This document shows, piece after piece, positions 17,679-26,869 of a DNA stretch of 64,000 nt. The stretch comes from Gammaproteobacteria bacterium. Lineage in GTDB: Bacteria > Pseudomonadota > Gammaproteobacteria > Pseudomonadales > Azotimanducaceae. The stretch is taken from assembly GCA_012269545.1 (NCBI GenBank), contig JAAXKB010000028.1, positions 37,381 through 101,380 on the forward strand. The letters run 5' to 3'. The notes under the pieces were generated by a model. The model was not told the DNA's origin, did no database searches, and worked only from the letters and a program-made list of their open reading frames with translations. The first letter of the stretch is position 1, and each line of letters starts with the position of its first letter. A program made the translations under genes and the position numbers.

Positions 17679-19559
17679 ATGACCGATACGATAAACCGGC
17701 GAAAATATAAGACCGGTGTCCAAGCGCGGGCTGGCCGGCGCTCAAACAGGCTCGTTCTGAACGCCTGCCGGGCTCGGTGTAGGGTTTTGCTATGTGCCTT
17801 GCTCTGTGCGTTTCCAAGCCTTGCGTCGCCGTCGCTGGAGGCGCCACTGCGCCTGCTGCCTCTGCAAGGAGAGCTAAGTGCAGCTCAGGTGAAACATCTG
17901 GCTTCCAGAGCTGGCTTCGGCGCAACTCAAGCAGAAACCGAGGCGCTAACTGGACGCTCTGCAGCGCAGGCGCTGGCCTTTTTTGCGGGCAGCGCAGAGG
18001 AGTCTACCGAGGCGGCATTTCAACATTCAGGAATCTTCGATCCCGGTCTCGATCCATTCCCGCCCAGCCGTCCGGCGACTACCGAACTGGCCAAGCGACA
18101 GGGTCATGCTTTGGGCATTGAAGTTAAACCCGGCGGTAATCGCCCGCTGCAGCCTATCGTAAACACGTTTTTTTACTGGTTACGCGCAAGCCGCCTGGAA
18201 ACCGACCGCGTGGCGTATTGGTGGGCTAACCGAATGCTCAGCAGCAAACGCCCTCTGCAGGAGAAAGCGGCGCTGTTTTGGCACGGTCATTTCGCCACCA
18301 ACGAAGACAAAGTACGCGACTACCGGAAGATGGTGCTGCAGGTGGAAACATTCCAGCGCCACGGCCTTGGTAATTTTCGGGATCTGCTGATTGCCGTTGC
18401 ACAGGACCCTGCCATGCTGGTGTTTCTGGACGCTGGGGTGAACACCAAGAATGCGCCTAACGAAAATTTTGCCCGAGAGATCATGGAATTGTTCACCATG
18501 GGTGTGGGCGAATACGGTGAACAGGATGTGCGTGAAGCCGCAAGAGCCTTTACCGGCTGGTCGGTCAGGGGACTGGAGTTTTACGTCAATCCAGAGACTC
18601 ACGATGCCGACGAGAAAGTGTTTCTCGGCCAGCGCGGCTCTTTTGATGGCATTCAAATCATTGACCAGATTTTGGCGCGTCCGCAAACCAGTCGCTTTAT
18701 CGCTGCTAAGCTGTACCGGTTTTTTGTTCGGGATGAATTGACTGCTGCGGCGGAAGCCCAGCTAGGTGAGCGGCTTCGCGCACACGACTTCGATATTGGC
18801 GCGTATTTAAGCGAACTGTTTTTGAGTGAAGATTTTTATGCCAGCCAAGGCGAGCACATAAAAAGCCCGGTCGAGCTCGTGGTGTCGACCTATCACAAAA
18901 TGGGCCTGACAACGGTTCCCGGCGTTCCGGATTTCAACGTGGTTACCGGAGCCTTGGGGCAACGCCTGCTGCATCCGCCCACGGTTGCCGGATGGTCCGA
19001 GGGACGAAGCTGGATCACACCGTCGCTGCTTTTTGAACGCGGCAATTTTGTTTTAGATGTTGTTTTTCCCGATCTCAATTTCGTGCCGCCTGATCGGTTT
19101 CCGGTATTTACGCCTGAGGTGGCGCGGGTACAAAAACGCTTACGTACCGGAATGAGTGTATCTCAGGCAACCAAGCCCACGGGCATGATGAGCGGCGAAA
19201 TGGCGCAATCGAACGCCTTGGCGGATCGTGACGAAGCGTTCAACACCCGATTGGGCAGTATGCGTGGCTGGCAGATGGCCATTGAGCGGGTCCGGCCCAT
19301 TCCCAGAGATTTTGCTCGGCTTAATCTGTCCCAACAGGTGCAGGATGCCGGGCTTGGATCGTCGCTGGATGTTGTACTGCATTTCGAGCGGCAATTCTTT
19401 GAGGTGCCGCTGCTGCCGGGGGTGCGCGAACAGCTGGCCGAGTTGCTCGAGACGCAGCTGGGCACCGCGGACATCGCAGCATCGAGTAGTTATGCGGAAG
19501 AACCCTTGCGCCGCCTGCTGCATGCGATGCTGAGCAGACCGGAATATCAGCTTGGCTAG
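17679..19559 (+). CDS. DUF1800 family exported protein
   Basis: Exported protein of unknown function, 626 residues. A long basic N-region precedes a hydrophobic stretch (VLLCALLCAFPSLAS, about 36-50), consistent with a signal peptide. DUF1800 hallmarks are LASRAGFGAT, WWANRMLSSKRPLQEKAALFWHGHFAT, NFAREIMELFTMGVG, REAARAFTGW, SPVELVVSTYHKMG and LHPPTVAGWSEG. The next gene encodes a DUF1501 protein, the standing partner of DUF1800 across many phyla, so the two probably act together at the envelope. Confidence 0.88.
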   Translation: MTDTINRRKYKTGVQARAGRRSNRLVLNACRARCRVLLCALLCAFPSLASPSLEAPLRLLPLQGELSAAQVKHLASRAGFGATQAETEALTGRSAAQALAFFAGSAEESTEAAFQHSGIFDPGLDPFPPSRPATTELAKRQGHALGIEVKPGGNRPLQPIVNTFFYWLRASRLETDRVAYWWANRMLSSKRPLQEKAALFWHGHFATNEDKVRDYRKMVLQVETFQRHGLGNFRDLLIAVAQDPAMLVFLDAGVNTKNAPNENFAREIMELFTMGVGEYGEQDVREAARAFTGWSVRGLEFYVNPETHDADEKVFLGQRGSFDGIQIIDQILARPQTSRFIAAKLYRFFVRDELTAAAEAQLGERLRAHDFDIGAYLSELFLSEDFYASQGEHIKSPVELVVSTYHKMGLTTVPGVPDFNVVTGALGQRLLHPPTVAGWSEGRSWITPSLLFERGNFVLDVVFPDLNFVPPDRFPVFTPEVARVQKRLRTGMSVSQATKPTGMMSGEMAQSNALADRDEAFNTRLGSMRGWQMAIERVRPIPRDFARLNLSQQVQDAGLGSSLDVVLHFERQFFEVPLLPGVREQLAELLETQLGTADIAASSSYAEEPLRRLLHAMLSRPEYQLG

Positions 19560-19587
19560 CGGTACTTAATTGGGAGGAGGGCGTGCT

Positions 19588-20763
19588 ATGAAACGTCGTA
19601 ACGTCATAAAAAATCTGGCTGGGCTGTCGTTGCTTGGGCCGATGCTAGGTTCGCCGGCAATCGCGGGTGCCTCTAAGGATGATCAATCGCCGATCTTGGT
19701 TGTGTTGGAGCTATCTGGCGGAAACGATGGCCTCAATACCGTCGTGCCTTATGCTGACGACAACTATTACCGGCTGCGCCCGACCATTGGCATACCCCAG
19801 TCGCAGCTGCTGGCGCTGGACGATCACTTCGGCTTCAACCCGGGATTGCAGGGCATTCAAAAGCTGTGGCAAAACGACGAACTGGCGCTGATCCACGGCT
19901 GCGGTTACGACGATCCGACCTTTTCGCACTTTAACGCCATGGCCTACTGGCACACTGGCGCACCTCATCAGGGCAATGAATATGGCTGGATGGGCCGGAC
20001 GGCGGATCAAATGGTGCGCCAGCGTCGTGAGGATATGCTCATTAATGTTGGTAGCACTCAGTCGCTCGCGGTAAAGAGCGCAGTTCACACACCAGTCGTA
20101 TTCGACGACCCGCTCCGATTTCAGCGCAGCGGTCCCGGTTCCGTACTGTCCGCGGAAGCCGCACCAAGGGTCGTGCGCTCCAATCGCGACTTTTTATTAG
20201 CGGTTGACGCCAGTGCTCAAGCTTCGTCTGCGCGAATACGCCAAGCTTGGATGGATTATCGACCCCGGGCCGACTACGGCGTCGTACCCATGGATTTGCC
20301 CAAGGTCGCGGCCTGTATCAATGCAGGCCTGCCCACCCAGCTGTATCACGTCGCTGTGCGCAACAACGCTTTTGATACCCATGTGCAACAGGCGGCCTTG
20401 CATCGTCGCCTGCTCAGCTATGTGTCGGACGCGGTCTACGCCTTTGTGCAAGATCTGAAAGCCATGGGGCATGATCGCCGTGTGGTGGTGATGCTGCATT
20501 CGGAATTCGGTCGCCGCCCTAAGGAAAACGCGAATCTGGGCACCGACCACGGCAGTGCCAATCTCATGTTGGTGGCAGGCACGCCGGTGACAGGCGGGCA
20601 CTATGGTCAAACCCCGGTTCTTGCAGGGTTAGGTGAGGGAGATAATCTGGCCTACACCACGGATTTTCGGCGGGTCTACGGTACATTGATCAGCGACTGG
20701 TTAGGTGTGCCCGCTCAGCGAGTGCTCGGAGGAGACCACCGCAGTCTTGCGTTTTTGGGCTGA
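19588..20763 (+). CDS. DUF1501 family protein with Tat signal
   Basis: Exported protein of the sulfatase-like/alkaline-phosphatase-fold DUF1501 family, 391 residues. The start MKRRNVIKNLAGLSLLG is a twin-arginine signal, implying folding, perhaps with metal, before export. Family blocks are VVLELSGGNDGLNTVVPY, LALIHGCGYDDPTFSHF, and near the C terminus VVVMLHSEFGRRPKEN and GTDHGSANLMLVAG. The ATG has GGGAGGAGGG upstream; a TTG six codons earlier is disfavoured because it would bury that site. It lies 28 bases after the DUF1800 gene and is surely in the same operon. Confidence 0.9.
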   Translation: MKRRNVIKNLAGLSLLGPMLGSPAIAGASKDDQSPILVVLELSGGNDGLNTVVPYADDNYYRLRPTIGIPQSQLLALDDHFGFNPGLQGIQKLWQNDELALIHGCGYDDPTFSHFNAMAYWHTGAPHQGNEYGWMGRTADQMVRQRREDMLINVGSTQSLAVKSAVHTPVVFDDPLRFQRSGPGSVLSAEAAPRVVRSNRDFLLAVDASAQASSARIRQAWMDYRPRADYGVVPMDLPKVAACINAGLPTQLYHVAVRNNAFDTHVQQAALHRRLLSYVSDAVYAFVQDLKAMGHDRRVVVMLHSEFGRRPKENANLGTDHGSANLMLVAGTPVTGGHYGQTPVLAGLGEGDNLAYTTDFRRVYGTLISDWLGVPAQRVLGGDHRSLAFLG

Positions 20764-20876
20764 ATTGAATGCTTTGCACGGCACTAAGCGAGCGGGAATA
20801 AAACGTCATTGCGGGTCCTGTGGTCACGCCAGTAGTGGTATAAATTTCGGGAAGTTAACGCTCAGAGGAAATTGGA

Positions 20877-21851
20877 ATGAAGGGTTACAAATTTTTAGCG
20901 GCCAGTCTTTTGGCCTTTGGCATGATTCAGCCGGTCTCGGCAGACAATCACCAGACCGACGAGGCGTCAGCTGATCAGCCGTTGAGTCTCGATGCCTTGG
21001 CCAGCGCCTTTGGCTGGGATTTGGCTGGTGCGCAGATTACGTCAGAGAAAGTGGCTGACGGTTTGTATGTCCTCTTTGGCGTGGGAGGCAATATCGGCGT
21101 TTCCATCGGCAGTGACGGCGTGTTGATCGTGGATGATCAGTTTCCGCAGGTGATGGAAAAGATCGAAGCAGCGATTGGTGAAATCGGTGGTGACGGCGTT
21201 GATTACGCAATCAACACCCATTGGCATTTTGATCATGCCGAAGGCAACAACGCGCTCGGTCCCTCAGGCACGACTATTGTTGCGCACAGTAATGCCCGGG
21301 CCGATATGGCGAAGGGCGGGCTGGTCAATCTGGTGATTGCCAAGTACCAACAGCAGCCCTATCCGAAAGCAGCCTTGCCGGTGCTGACCTTTGACGACCG
21401 GATGCAGATTCACTTTAACGACAATCAGATAGATCTGATGCACTTTTCGCCAGCCCATACGAACGGTGACACGGCGGTGTGGTTCCGCAACCAGAACGCA
21501 GTACACCTTGGTGACGTGTTCAATAATTCGGGGTATCCCTTTGTGGATGTGGATAGCGGCGGCGGCATTGACGGCATGATCAACTTTTGCGAACAGACGT
21601 TAGCGGCGGTTGGCCCCGATGGCATCATCATCCCCGGGCACGGGCCTGTAACCGACACGGCGGCGCTGTCCCGCTATGTTTACATGCTCAAAACCGTCCG
21701 CGCTCGCATTGCCGAAATGATTGATGACGGCAAGACGCTGCAGCAGGTGATGGACGCCAAACCCACGGCAGATTTTGATGAAGTTTACGGTCCGGAAACG
21801 GCCTCGTTAGGGTTCGTGAACAGGGTCTACACCAGTCTGAGTCAACAGTAA
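20877..21851 (+). CDS. Exported metallo-beta-lactamase-fold hydrolase
   Basis: Periplasmic MBL-fold hydrolase, 324 residues, substrate unknown. The signal peptide ends near SADN (about 21-24). The zinc motif is complete: THWHFDHAEGN with H115, H117, D119 and H120, then a later His in SPAHTNGDT (about 193) and PGHGPV (about 258). The arrangement is that of the QuiP/SoxH-like exported group rather than classical lactamases. GAGGAA precedes the ATG. An SDR gene follows after 25 bases. Confidence 0.88.
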   Translation: MKGYKFLAASLLAFGMIQPVSADNHQTDEASADQPLSLDALASAFGWDLAGAQITSEKVADGLYVLFGVGGNIGVSIGSDGVLIVDDQFPQVMEKIEAAIGEIGGDGVDYAINTHWHFDHAEGNNALGPSGTTIVAHSNARADMAKGGLVNLVIAKYQQQPYPKAALPVLTFDDRMQIHFNDNQIDLMHFSPAHTNGDTAVWFRNQNAVHLGDVFNNSGYPFVDVDSGGGIDGMINFCEQTLAAVGPDGIIIPGHGPVTDTAALSRYVYMLKTVRARIAEMIDDGKTLQQVMDAKPTADFDEVYGPETASLGFVNRVYTSLSQQ

Positions 21852-21876
21852 TCGCACGCTACGGAGAGAGGGAAGC

Positions 21877-22671
21877 ATGGCCACACAAGAGAATCGATTG
21901 CAGGGCAGAGTTGCCTTGGTTACAGGCGGGGGCTCTGGAATTGGCGCGGCAACGGCAAAGCGATTGGCCCAAGCTGGGGCGTCGGTATTTGTAACGGATG
22001 TGGACGCGGCGTCTGCGGATCGCGTCGCGGCTGAGATTCGCGATGCCGGTGGACGATCCCATGGGGCAGAACACGACGTAACCGACGAGGCTCAGTGGGA
22101 GCGCGTTGTTGGCCTGTGCGTCAAGGAGTTTGGCGGGCTCAACGTGCTGGTCAACAATGCAGGCATCGCCATCATGTGTGATGTGTTCGAGATGTCGCTG
22201 GCGGATTGGCAGCGCCAGCAAGCCATCAATTTGGATGGTGTATTTTTGGGGGTCAAACACTGCGTACCGGTCATGAAAGACATGGCCGACGGCGGGTCGG
22301 TGATTAATATCTCGTCTGTTGCAGGCCTGCAGGGCGCTGCGGGCCTGTCAGCCTACAACGCCACCAAGGGCGGTGTTCGTTTGTTCACCAAGGGTGTCGC
22401 CTTGGAGTGCGGCCGCAACGGATGGCCTGTGCGGGTAAACTCGGTGCACCCGGGCATTATCGTGACACCGATTTGGGACAAAATTGATCCGACCATGCTT
22501 GAGGATGGATCAAATAATTACGACCCAGTAGAAATGTCGGCCGAGGCCGTGCCGACCGGGGTAGCCGGTCAGCCGGCGGATATTGCAAACGGCATACTGT
22601 TCCTAGCCAGTGACGAATCCAGCTACATGACGGGATCCGAACTGGTTATCGACGGCGGTATCAGCGCCTAG
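21877..22671 (+). CDS. Short-chain dehydrogenase/reductase (cyclopentanol-dehydrogenase-like)
   Basis: NAD(P)-dependent classical SDR, 264 residues. It has cofactor motif TGGGSGIG (16-23), D at the end of the second strand (TDVD, favouring NAD), NNAG, ISSVAG, catalytic YNATK and a closing GSELVIDGGISA. A good ribosome site (GAGAGGGAAGC) precedes the ATG. It is co-directional with the exported MBL gene and convergent with the next SDR. Confidence 0.9.
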   Translation: MATQENRLQGRVALVTGGGSGIGAATAKRLAQAGASVFVTDVDAASADRVAAEIRDAGGRSHGAEHDVTDEAQWERVVGLCVKEFGGLNVLVNNAGIAIMCDVFEMSLADWQRQQAINLDGVFLGVKHCVPVMKDMADGGSVINISSVAGLQGAAGLSAYNATKGGVRLFTKGVALECGRNGWPVRVNSVHPGIIVTPIWDKIDPTMLEDGSNNYDPVEMSAEAVPTGVAGQPADIANGILFLASDESSYMTGSELVIDGGISA

Positions 22672-22752
22672 TCTCAGGTCGCCGTCTGGTAGGTGCCGGG
22701 CGCGGTGCGCGCTAACGCATCGCCTCGGCGGTAAACCTGCGGTTACGCCTGC

Positions 22753-23520
22753 TTAACCCTCAAGCGTGCGCTTGCGCAGTCGCTGCATGCCCAGCAGCCA
22801 GCGGTCCACGTTGTCGCCTTTTCGGCGCACATACTCCTCGACCTCGGGGTGCGGCAGCACGTGAAAGCGCTCCTCCCGCATGGTCTCAACCACAGTCTGA
22901 GCTAACGCCGAGGCCTCAATGATGCCGTCGGTTTGGCCGTCGCCCAAACTGCGAGGAGCCATGGCCGTGTTCACTCCTTGCGGACACAGAACGGACACCT
23001 TAATACCGTCATCCGCGTGGGTAATGGACAAAAATTCGGCAAACTTGACGGCCGCCGCCTTACTCACCGTGTAGGGGCCGGAGCCTAGGGCAGCCAGCAG
23101 TCCGGCTGCCGACGCGGTATTGAGCAGGTAGCCCGAACCGCGTTCAATCATCCCGGGTAATACCGCGCGCGCCGCATACAGATGGGACATGACATGCAGT
23201 TCCCACTGCTGCTGCCAAACCTCATTGGCGGCATCGGTTAGCAGGCCGTTACCACCAGCGCCTGCATTGGAGCAAAAGACGTCAACTCGCCCATACTTGG
23301 CCTCTGTGGCTGCCACCAAGGCCGCCACTTGGCCTTCATCGGTGACATCACAGGACATGCCGTCGCAGCCAATGTCCGCTGCCGCCCCAGCGACTGCTTG
23401 CGCATCTAGGTCAGCCAGCATGATGCCCGTCGCACCCTCGCGCAAAAATGCTTCGGCCATAGCTTTACCAATACCGCCGCTACCGCCGGTGATTACAACC
23501 ACTTTATCTCTAAGTTCCAT
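22753..23520 (-). CDS. Short-chain dehydrogenase/reductase
   Basis: Classical SDR, 255 residues. It has TGGSGGIGKA (12-21), LADLDAQAV (acidic, NAD-leaning), SNAGAGG where NNAG is usual, NTASAAG, and catalytic YTVSKAA. The C terminus lacks the common GG-Asp motif and instead ends in a basic tail (MQRLRKRTLEG). GGGGAGAAA precedes the ATG. It is divergent from the M20 peptidase gene. The substrate cannot be inferred. Confidence 0.88.
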   Translation of the reverse strand: MELRDKVVVITGGSGGIGKAMAEAFLREGATGIMLADLDAQAVAGAAADIGCDGMSCDVTDEGQVAALVAATEAKYGRVDVFCSNAGAGGNGLLTDAANEVWQQQWELHVMSHLYAARAVLPGMIERGSGYLLNTASAAGLLAALGSGPYTVSKAAAVKFAEFLSITHADDGIKVSVLCPQGVNTAMAPRSLGDGQTDGIIEASALAQTVVETMREERFHVLPHPEVEEYVRRKGDNVDRWLLGMQRLRKRTLEG

Positions 23521-23657
23521 TTTCTCCCCACCAAATGCTTCATCGTTTACTGCGGCAGTGTACGCGAAGCGGCGGTCGAGAGCAGGTATGAGCGTCAGGT
23601 TCTGCTATTCTTTTGCGGACGAAATCGGCCAACAGCTGGAATAGGGAGAAGCAAACA

Positions 23658-24860
23658 ATGAGCGATACCCAGCACGCGACCCTGCGGGCAGAAATCGATA
23701 CGGCGGTGGATACCGTCGCGCAGACGCTGATTGATGTGTCTCATGCAATCCATGCACGACCTGAATTAGCCTTCGAGGAGCATTTTGCCTGCGAGACGCT
23801 AACGAGCACATTGCGCGATCACGCACTTCCGGTCGAAACCGGTGTTTATACGTTGCCAACAGCGTTTGAGAGCACGATCAATCCTGATCGGGATGGCCCC
23901 ACGGTTGCTGTGCTGGCCGAGTACGACGCGCTGCCCAACATTGGTCATGCCTGCGGCCATAACATCATCGCGACAACGGCACTGGGCGCTGCGCTGGCAC
24001 TCAACACCGTCGCCAGTCAGCTGCCGGGGCGGGTGAAACTGCTTGGCACGCCGGCGGAAGAGCGGGGTGGCGGCAAAGAACTCATGGCGCGGGCAGGCGC
24101 ATTTAAAGGTATCGACGCCGCGCTGATGATTCACCCGGCAGGCGTAAATTTAGCCACCATGCCCTCGATCTGCATCGCTGAAGTGGAAGTGATTTATCAC
24201 GGCAAGGCCTCTCACGCGTCGGCAATGCCGCACAAGGGCGTGAATGCACTGGACGGCCTGCTGCTGGCTTACCAAGCCATATCCAATCTGCGCCAACACA
24301 TTCGCTCTACCGAGCGTATTCACGGCATTGTCGAAGAGGGCGGCTCGGCGCCCAATATCGTACCGGACCGTACCGTGGGCCAGTTCTACGTTCGCGCGGC
24401 CAATGAAAAAGACCTAGCGGCACTCAAGCCCCGGGTACAGGCCTGCTTTGAAGCCGGTGCGACCGGCAGTGGCTGTACGGTGGAGGTAAATTGGGCCGGC
24501 GTAGACTACTTGGATCTGAACACCAACTGGCCTCTGGCCGATCGCTTTCGGCATCACGCCGAGCAGCTGGGACGCAGTTTTGTCGAGCACGAACAGGCGC
24601 TGAAATTTGGCGCAGGCAGTACCGATATGGGTAATGTCAGCTATCGCCTGCCATCCATCCACCCGATGCTGGCAGTGGCGCCGCCCAATGTTGTGATTCA
24701 CAATCCTGAATTTGCTCAGTGGGCACGATCCGAACAGGGTGATGCAGCGGTGATCGACGGCGCCAAGGCCCTCGCGCAAACCGCTGCCGACTATCTGTTG
24801 TCCCCAGAGCTTCGGCGGCAGAGTGCCGAAGCCTTCGAGTTGTCTAAGGGCTTATCCTGA
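23658..24860 (+). CDS. M20-family amidohydrolase/peptidase (aminobenzoyl-glutamate hydrolase type)
   Basis: Metal-dependent amide hydrolase, 400 residues. It has HARPELAFEE (32-41), AEYDALPNIGHACGHN (87-102) with the metal-binding His/Asp, GTPAEERGGGK, and the dimerisation lid with YHGKASHASAMPHKGVNALDG. This pattern fits the AbgB/amidohydrolase group, which cleaves N-acyl or p-aminobenzoyl-glutamate-like amides. The start at 23658 is set by GGGAGAAG upstream. Its last codons coincide with the point where an opposite-strand zinc-protease-like frame loses homology, so its 3' boundary looks like an old rearrangement junction. Confidence 0.9.
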   Translation: MSDTQHATLRAEIDTAVDTVAQTLIDVSHAIHARPELAFEEHFACETLTSTLRDHALPVETGVYTLPTAFESTINPDRDGPTVAVLAEYDALPNIGHACGHNIIATTALGAALALNTVASQLPGRVKLLGTPAEERGGGKELMARAGAFKGIDAALMIHPAGVNLATMPSICIAEVEVIYHGKASHASAMPHKGVNALDGLLLAYQAISNLRQHIRSTERIHGIVEEGGSAPNIVPDRTVGQFYVRAANEKDLAALKPRVQACFEAGATGSGCTVEVNWAGVDYLDLNTNWPLADRFRHHAEQLGRSFVEHEQALKFGAGSTDMGNVSYRLPSIHPMLAVAPPNVVIHNPEFAQWARSEQGDAAVIDGAKALAQTAADYLLSPELRRQSAEAFELSKGLS

Positions 24861-25087
24861 CGCCGAGCTGACACTTTGCCCTCCCAGCGGATAAATTCGG
24901 CAGGATTCCGCCGCGACGGCAGGACACTGAACGTTACCCAGTGTTCGTCATTGCGTTCAATCGGCTCATTGTCAAAGGCATGAATCGATGATGAAAACGC
25001 TCCGCTATCTGTTTGAGTCGTGATGTGTTCGATACCCAGCCGAGGCAGGGCAACCCGCTCGGGCCAGCCGATATCGGCATGTCTCAT
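24857..25087 (-). pseudogene. Truncated ATP-dependent zinc protease-like (PF05618/RimB-type) gene
   Basis: Reading leftward, residues 5-77 resemble the N-terminal half of the retropepsin-like zinc protease family: IGWPERVALPRLGI, then TDSGAFSSSIHAFD (the family has DTGA plus a Ser-x-LHA), EPIERNDEHWVTFSVLP and a closing VSARRQ. The intact family continues for another 60-80 residues. Here the resemblance stops at about 24857 and the frame runs on for 21 unrelated codons into the 3' end of the M20 gene. The first catalytic-type aspartate is present, but the rest of the fold is missing, so it is probably dead. Family assignment is from memory of the motif pattern. Confidence 0.55.
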
Positions 25088-25317
25088 TATTGATTTGAGA
25101 TAACGGTTTGGTCATAGCGGTTCCTTGCTGTTGCTGAAGTTTTGTCGCCCATTGGCGGACAGCACCGTGCGACGCGGCATAGACGTTAATTGCGATGCCT
25201 GAACAAGGGATTTGTTGCACAAAATCATGATCAGTCGGTCTGCGGAACTTGCGGCTGTGGTTTTTGGTGACTCGTGCAACAATGTGGCCTGAGGTTTTAA
25301 CGCAAGGATTTGCGGCG

Positions 25318-26046
25318 ATGTCGACGAATCAAGAGCAGCGCACCAGCGTTATCGAGCTGACTGGAGCGACACCGTTTGCCAGCGGTGACAACCGCCTATG
25401 CTTTCGGCATCCAGATTTCCCTGATCGATGCATCAAAATCTTGAGAGAGGGTCGGGCCCGCAGTCTGCAAGCGTCATCACCATTTTATAAGCGCGCGATG
25501 CGAGAGGCGTACTTTGATGACAACAGGCGGGAGTATCGAGCCTATCAGCAGCCTGCCATTGTTCGGGGCAATGCGGCCTATGATCGTCACATCGCACGAT
25601 GTTTTGGCTGGGTCGAGACTTCGCTGGGCAATGGTCTTGTTACGGACTTTATTGCCGACTCAGAAGACGAACCGGCGCAAACGCTAGAGGCTTACGTCGC
25701 ATCGCATGGCCTTGATGAACCCGTGCGGCAGGCCGTGGACGAGTTTTGCGAATTTCTGCGCAGGTCACTTGTGCTGACCAAAAATCTCATGCCCCACAAT
25801 CTGGTACTTGCTGAGGATGGCGGCGATCTGCGTCTGGTATTGATTGACGGATTGGGTCTGTCGACGGTGTTGCCCTTGGCCAAATACGTTGGCTATTTTG
25901 CGCGGCGCCACGTTGAGAAGCGTATTCAATGGTTCAATTTTCGCCTAGAGTGGGAAGTCAGTGACCGCTCGGTTTCCTGGCGTGACACGGAGACACGCTT
26001 TCGATTTCGCGGTGTCTCGCCCACCTATCGGTTGAAAGGGTTTTGA
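25318..26046 (+). CDS. YrbL-like (PhoP regulatory network protein) family
   Basis: The protein has 242 residues and a protein-kinase-like fold of the YrbL group. Visible are NRLCFRHPDFPDRCIKIL (the beta strand with the lysine), RREYRAYQQ, an H-x-A-R-C-F-G-W turn, LGNGLVTDFI, and KNLMPHNLVL followed by LVLIDGLG, the equivalents of the catalytic and metal loops. YrbL-type proteins are linked to envelope or lipopolysaccharide stress regulation in enterobacteria; here the role is inferred only. AAGGA lies 9 bases before the chosen ATG. The stop overlaps the start of the methyltransferase gene. Confidence 0.8.
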   Translation: MSTNQEQRTSVIELTGATPFASGDNRLCFRHPDFPDRCIKILREGRARSLQASSPFYKRAMREAYFDDNRREYRAYQQPAIVRGNAAYDRHIARCFGWVETSLGNGLVTDFIADSEDEPAQTLEAYVASHGLDEPVRQAVDEFCEFLRRSLVLTKNLMPHNLVLAEDGGDLRLVLIDGLGLSTVLPLAKYVGYFARRHVEKRIQWFNFRLEWEVSDRSVSWRDTETRFRFRGVSPTYRLKGF

Positions 26047-26831
26047 CTGTGCAGCATACAAGGGCTTGGTCACAGGCAGTTCATCGTAGCAAAACTGCGC
26101 TTAAGCGCGTGCTATTCCCAATGGTGTATCGGTCACGAGACAAGTATCGCTGTGTCGTTTGCGGATACGTCGGGCCGTTTGCGCACAAGAAAACGCAGAA
26201 GTGGTTGCGCTCGCGGCTTAACGCGAAGTGCCCGGGCTGCAGTTCCTTAGAGCGGCATCGTTTCCAGTGGCAACTGCTGGATGAGTTGCTCGCGGGGCGT
26301 GATCGATCTCAACTTTCCTTACTGCACTTCGCGCCGGAACCCTGCTTGGAAGAGCGTCTCAGGCCGCAATTTGGTGAATATCTGAGCGCTGATTTATTTC
26401 GCTCAAACGTAGACCGCCGGGTAGACGTTCGCAAGATGCCGATGGCTGACAATTCCTTCGACGTCATTCTTTGCAGTATGGTTCTGCACTACGTCGAGGG
26501 TTTCGAATCAGGGTTGCGAGAAATCTATCGTGTGCTGAAACCCGGCGGTATGGCCATGCTTCCAGTGCCTATGATTCACCAAAACACCTGCTATGAACCG
26601 GCAGCGGATTCGGTGCTGAACATGGTCGTGGAGCCCGGTCCCGACTTTTATCAGGCATACAAGGCTTTCTTTGACGAGGTGCAGGTTCATAGTTCGACGG
26701 ATTACGACGACGCTCTGCATTTTTTCCTTGAGCAGACGGATGAACACCCATTCCCCATGCGTCTTGACCATCAAAAGTACGCTGACACGATCCCGGTATC
26801 TCGCAAGGCGCTGGTAGCAAACCCAGATTGA
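26043..26831 (+). CDS. Class I SAM-dependent methyltransferase with N-terminal zinc ribbon
   Basis: The protein has 262 residues. After a basic N terminus, YRCVVCGYVGPF and KCPGCSSLERHR supply four cysteines for a zinc ribbon (about 36-75). The Rossmann methyltransferase follows: LLHFAPEPCLEERL, VDVRKMPMADNSFDVILCSMVLHYVEG (motif II/post I) and YRVLKPGGMAMLPVPM. The start is a TTG overlapping the YrbL stop by 4 bases (TTGA), with a GTG two codons later as alternative. Coupling to a YrbL-like gene suggests action on an envelope glycan or lipid; that is inference. Confidence 0.8.
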   Translation: MTVQHTRAWSQAVHRSKTALKRVLFPMVYRSRDKYRCVVCGYVGPFAHKKTQKWLRSRLNAKCPGCSSLERHRFQWQLLDELLAGRDRSQLSLLHFAPEPCLEERLRPQFGEYLSADLFRSNVDRRVDVRKMPMADNSFDVILCSMVLHYVEGFESGLREIYRVLKPGGMAMLPVPMIHQNTCYEPAADSVLNMVVEPGPDFYQAYKAFFDEVQVHSSTDYDDALHFFLEQTDEHPFPMRLDHQKYADTIPVSRKALVANPD

Positions 26832-26869
26832 GGGCTCCGTTAAGAAGCTCAATGAAAAAGTCTGCATTT

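Noticed and set aside
25005..25220. 71-codon minus frame upstream of the YrbL-like gene
   Set aside because: It overlaps the better-supported protease remnant in another frame and shows no family pattern.
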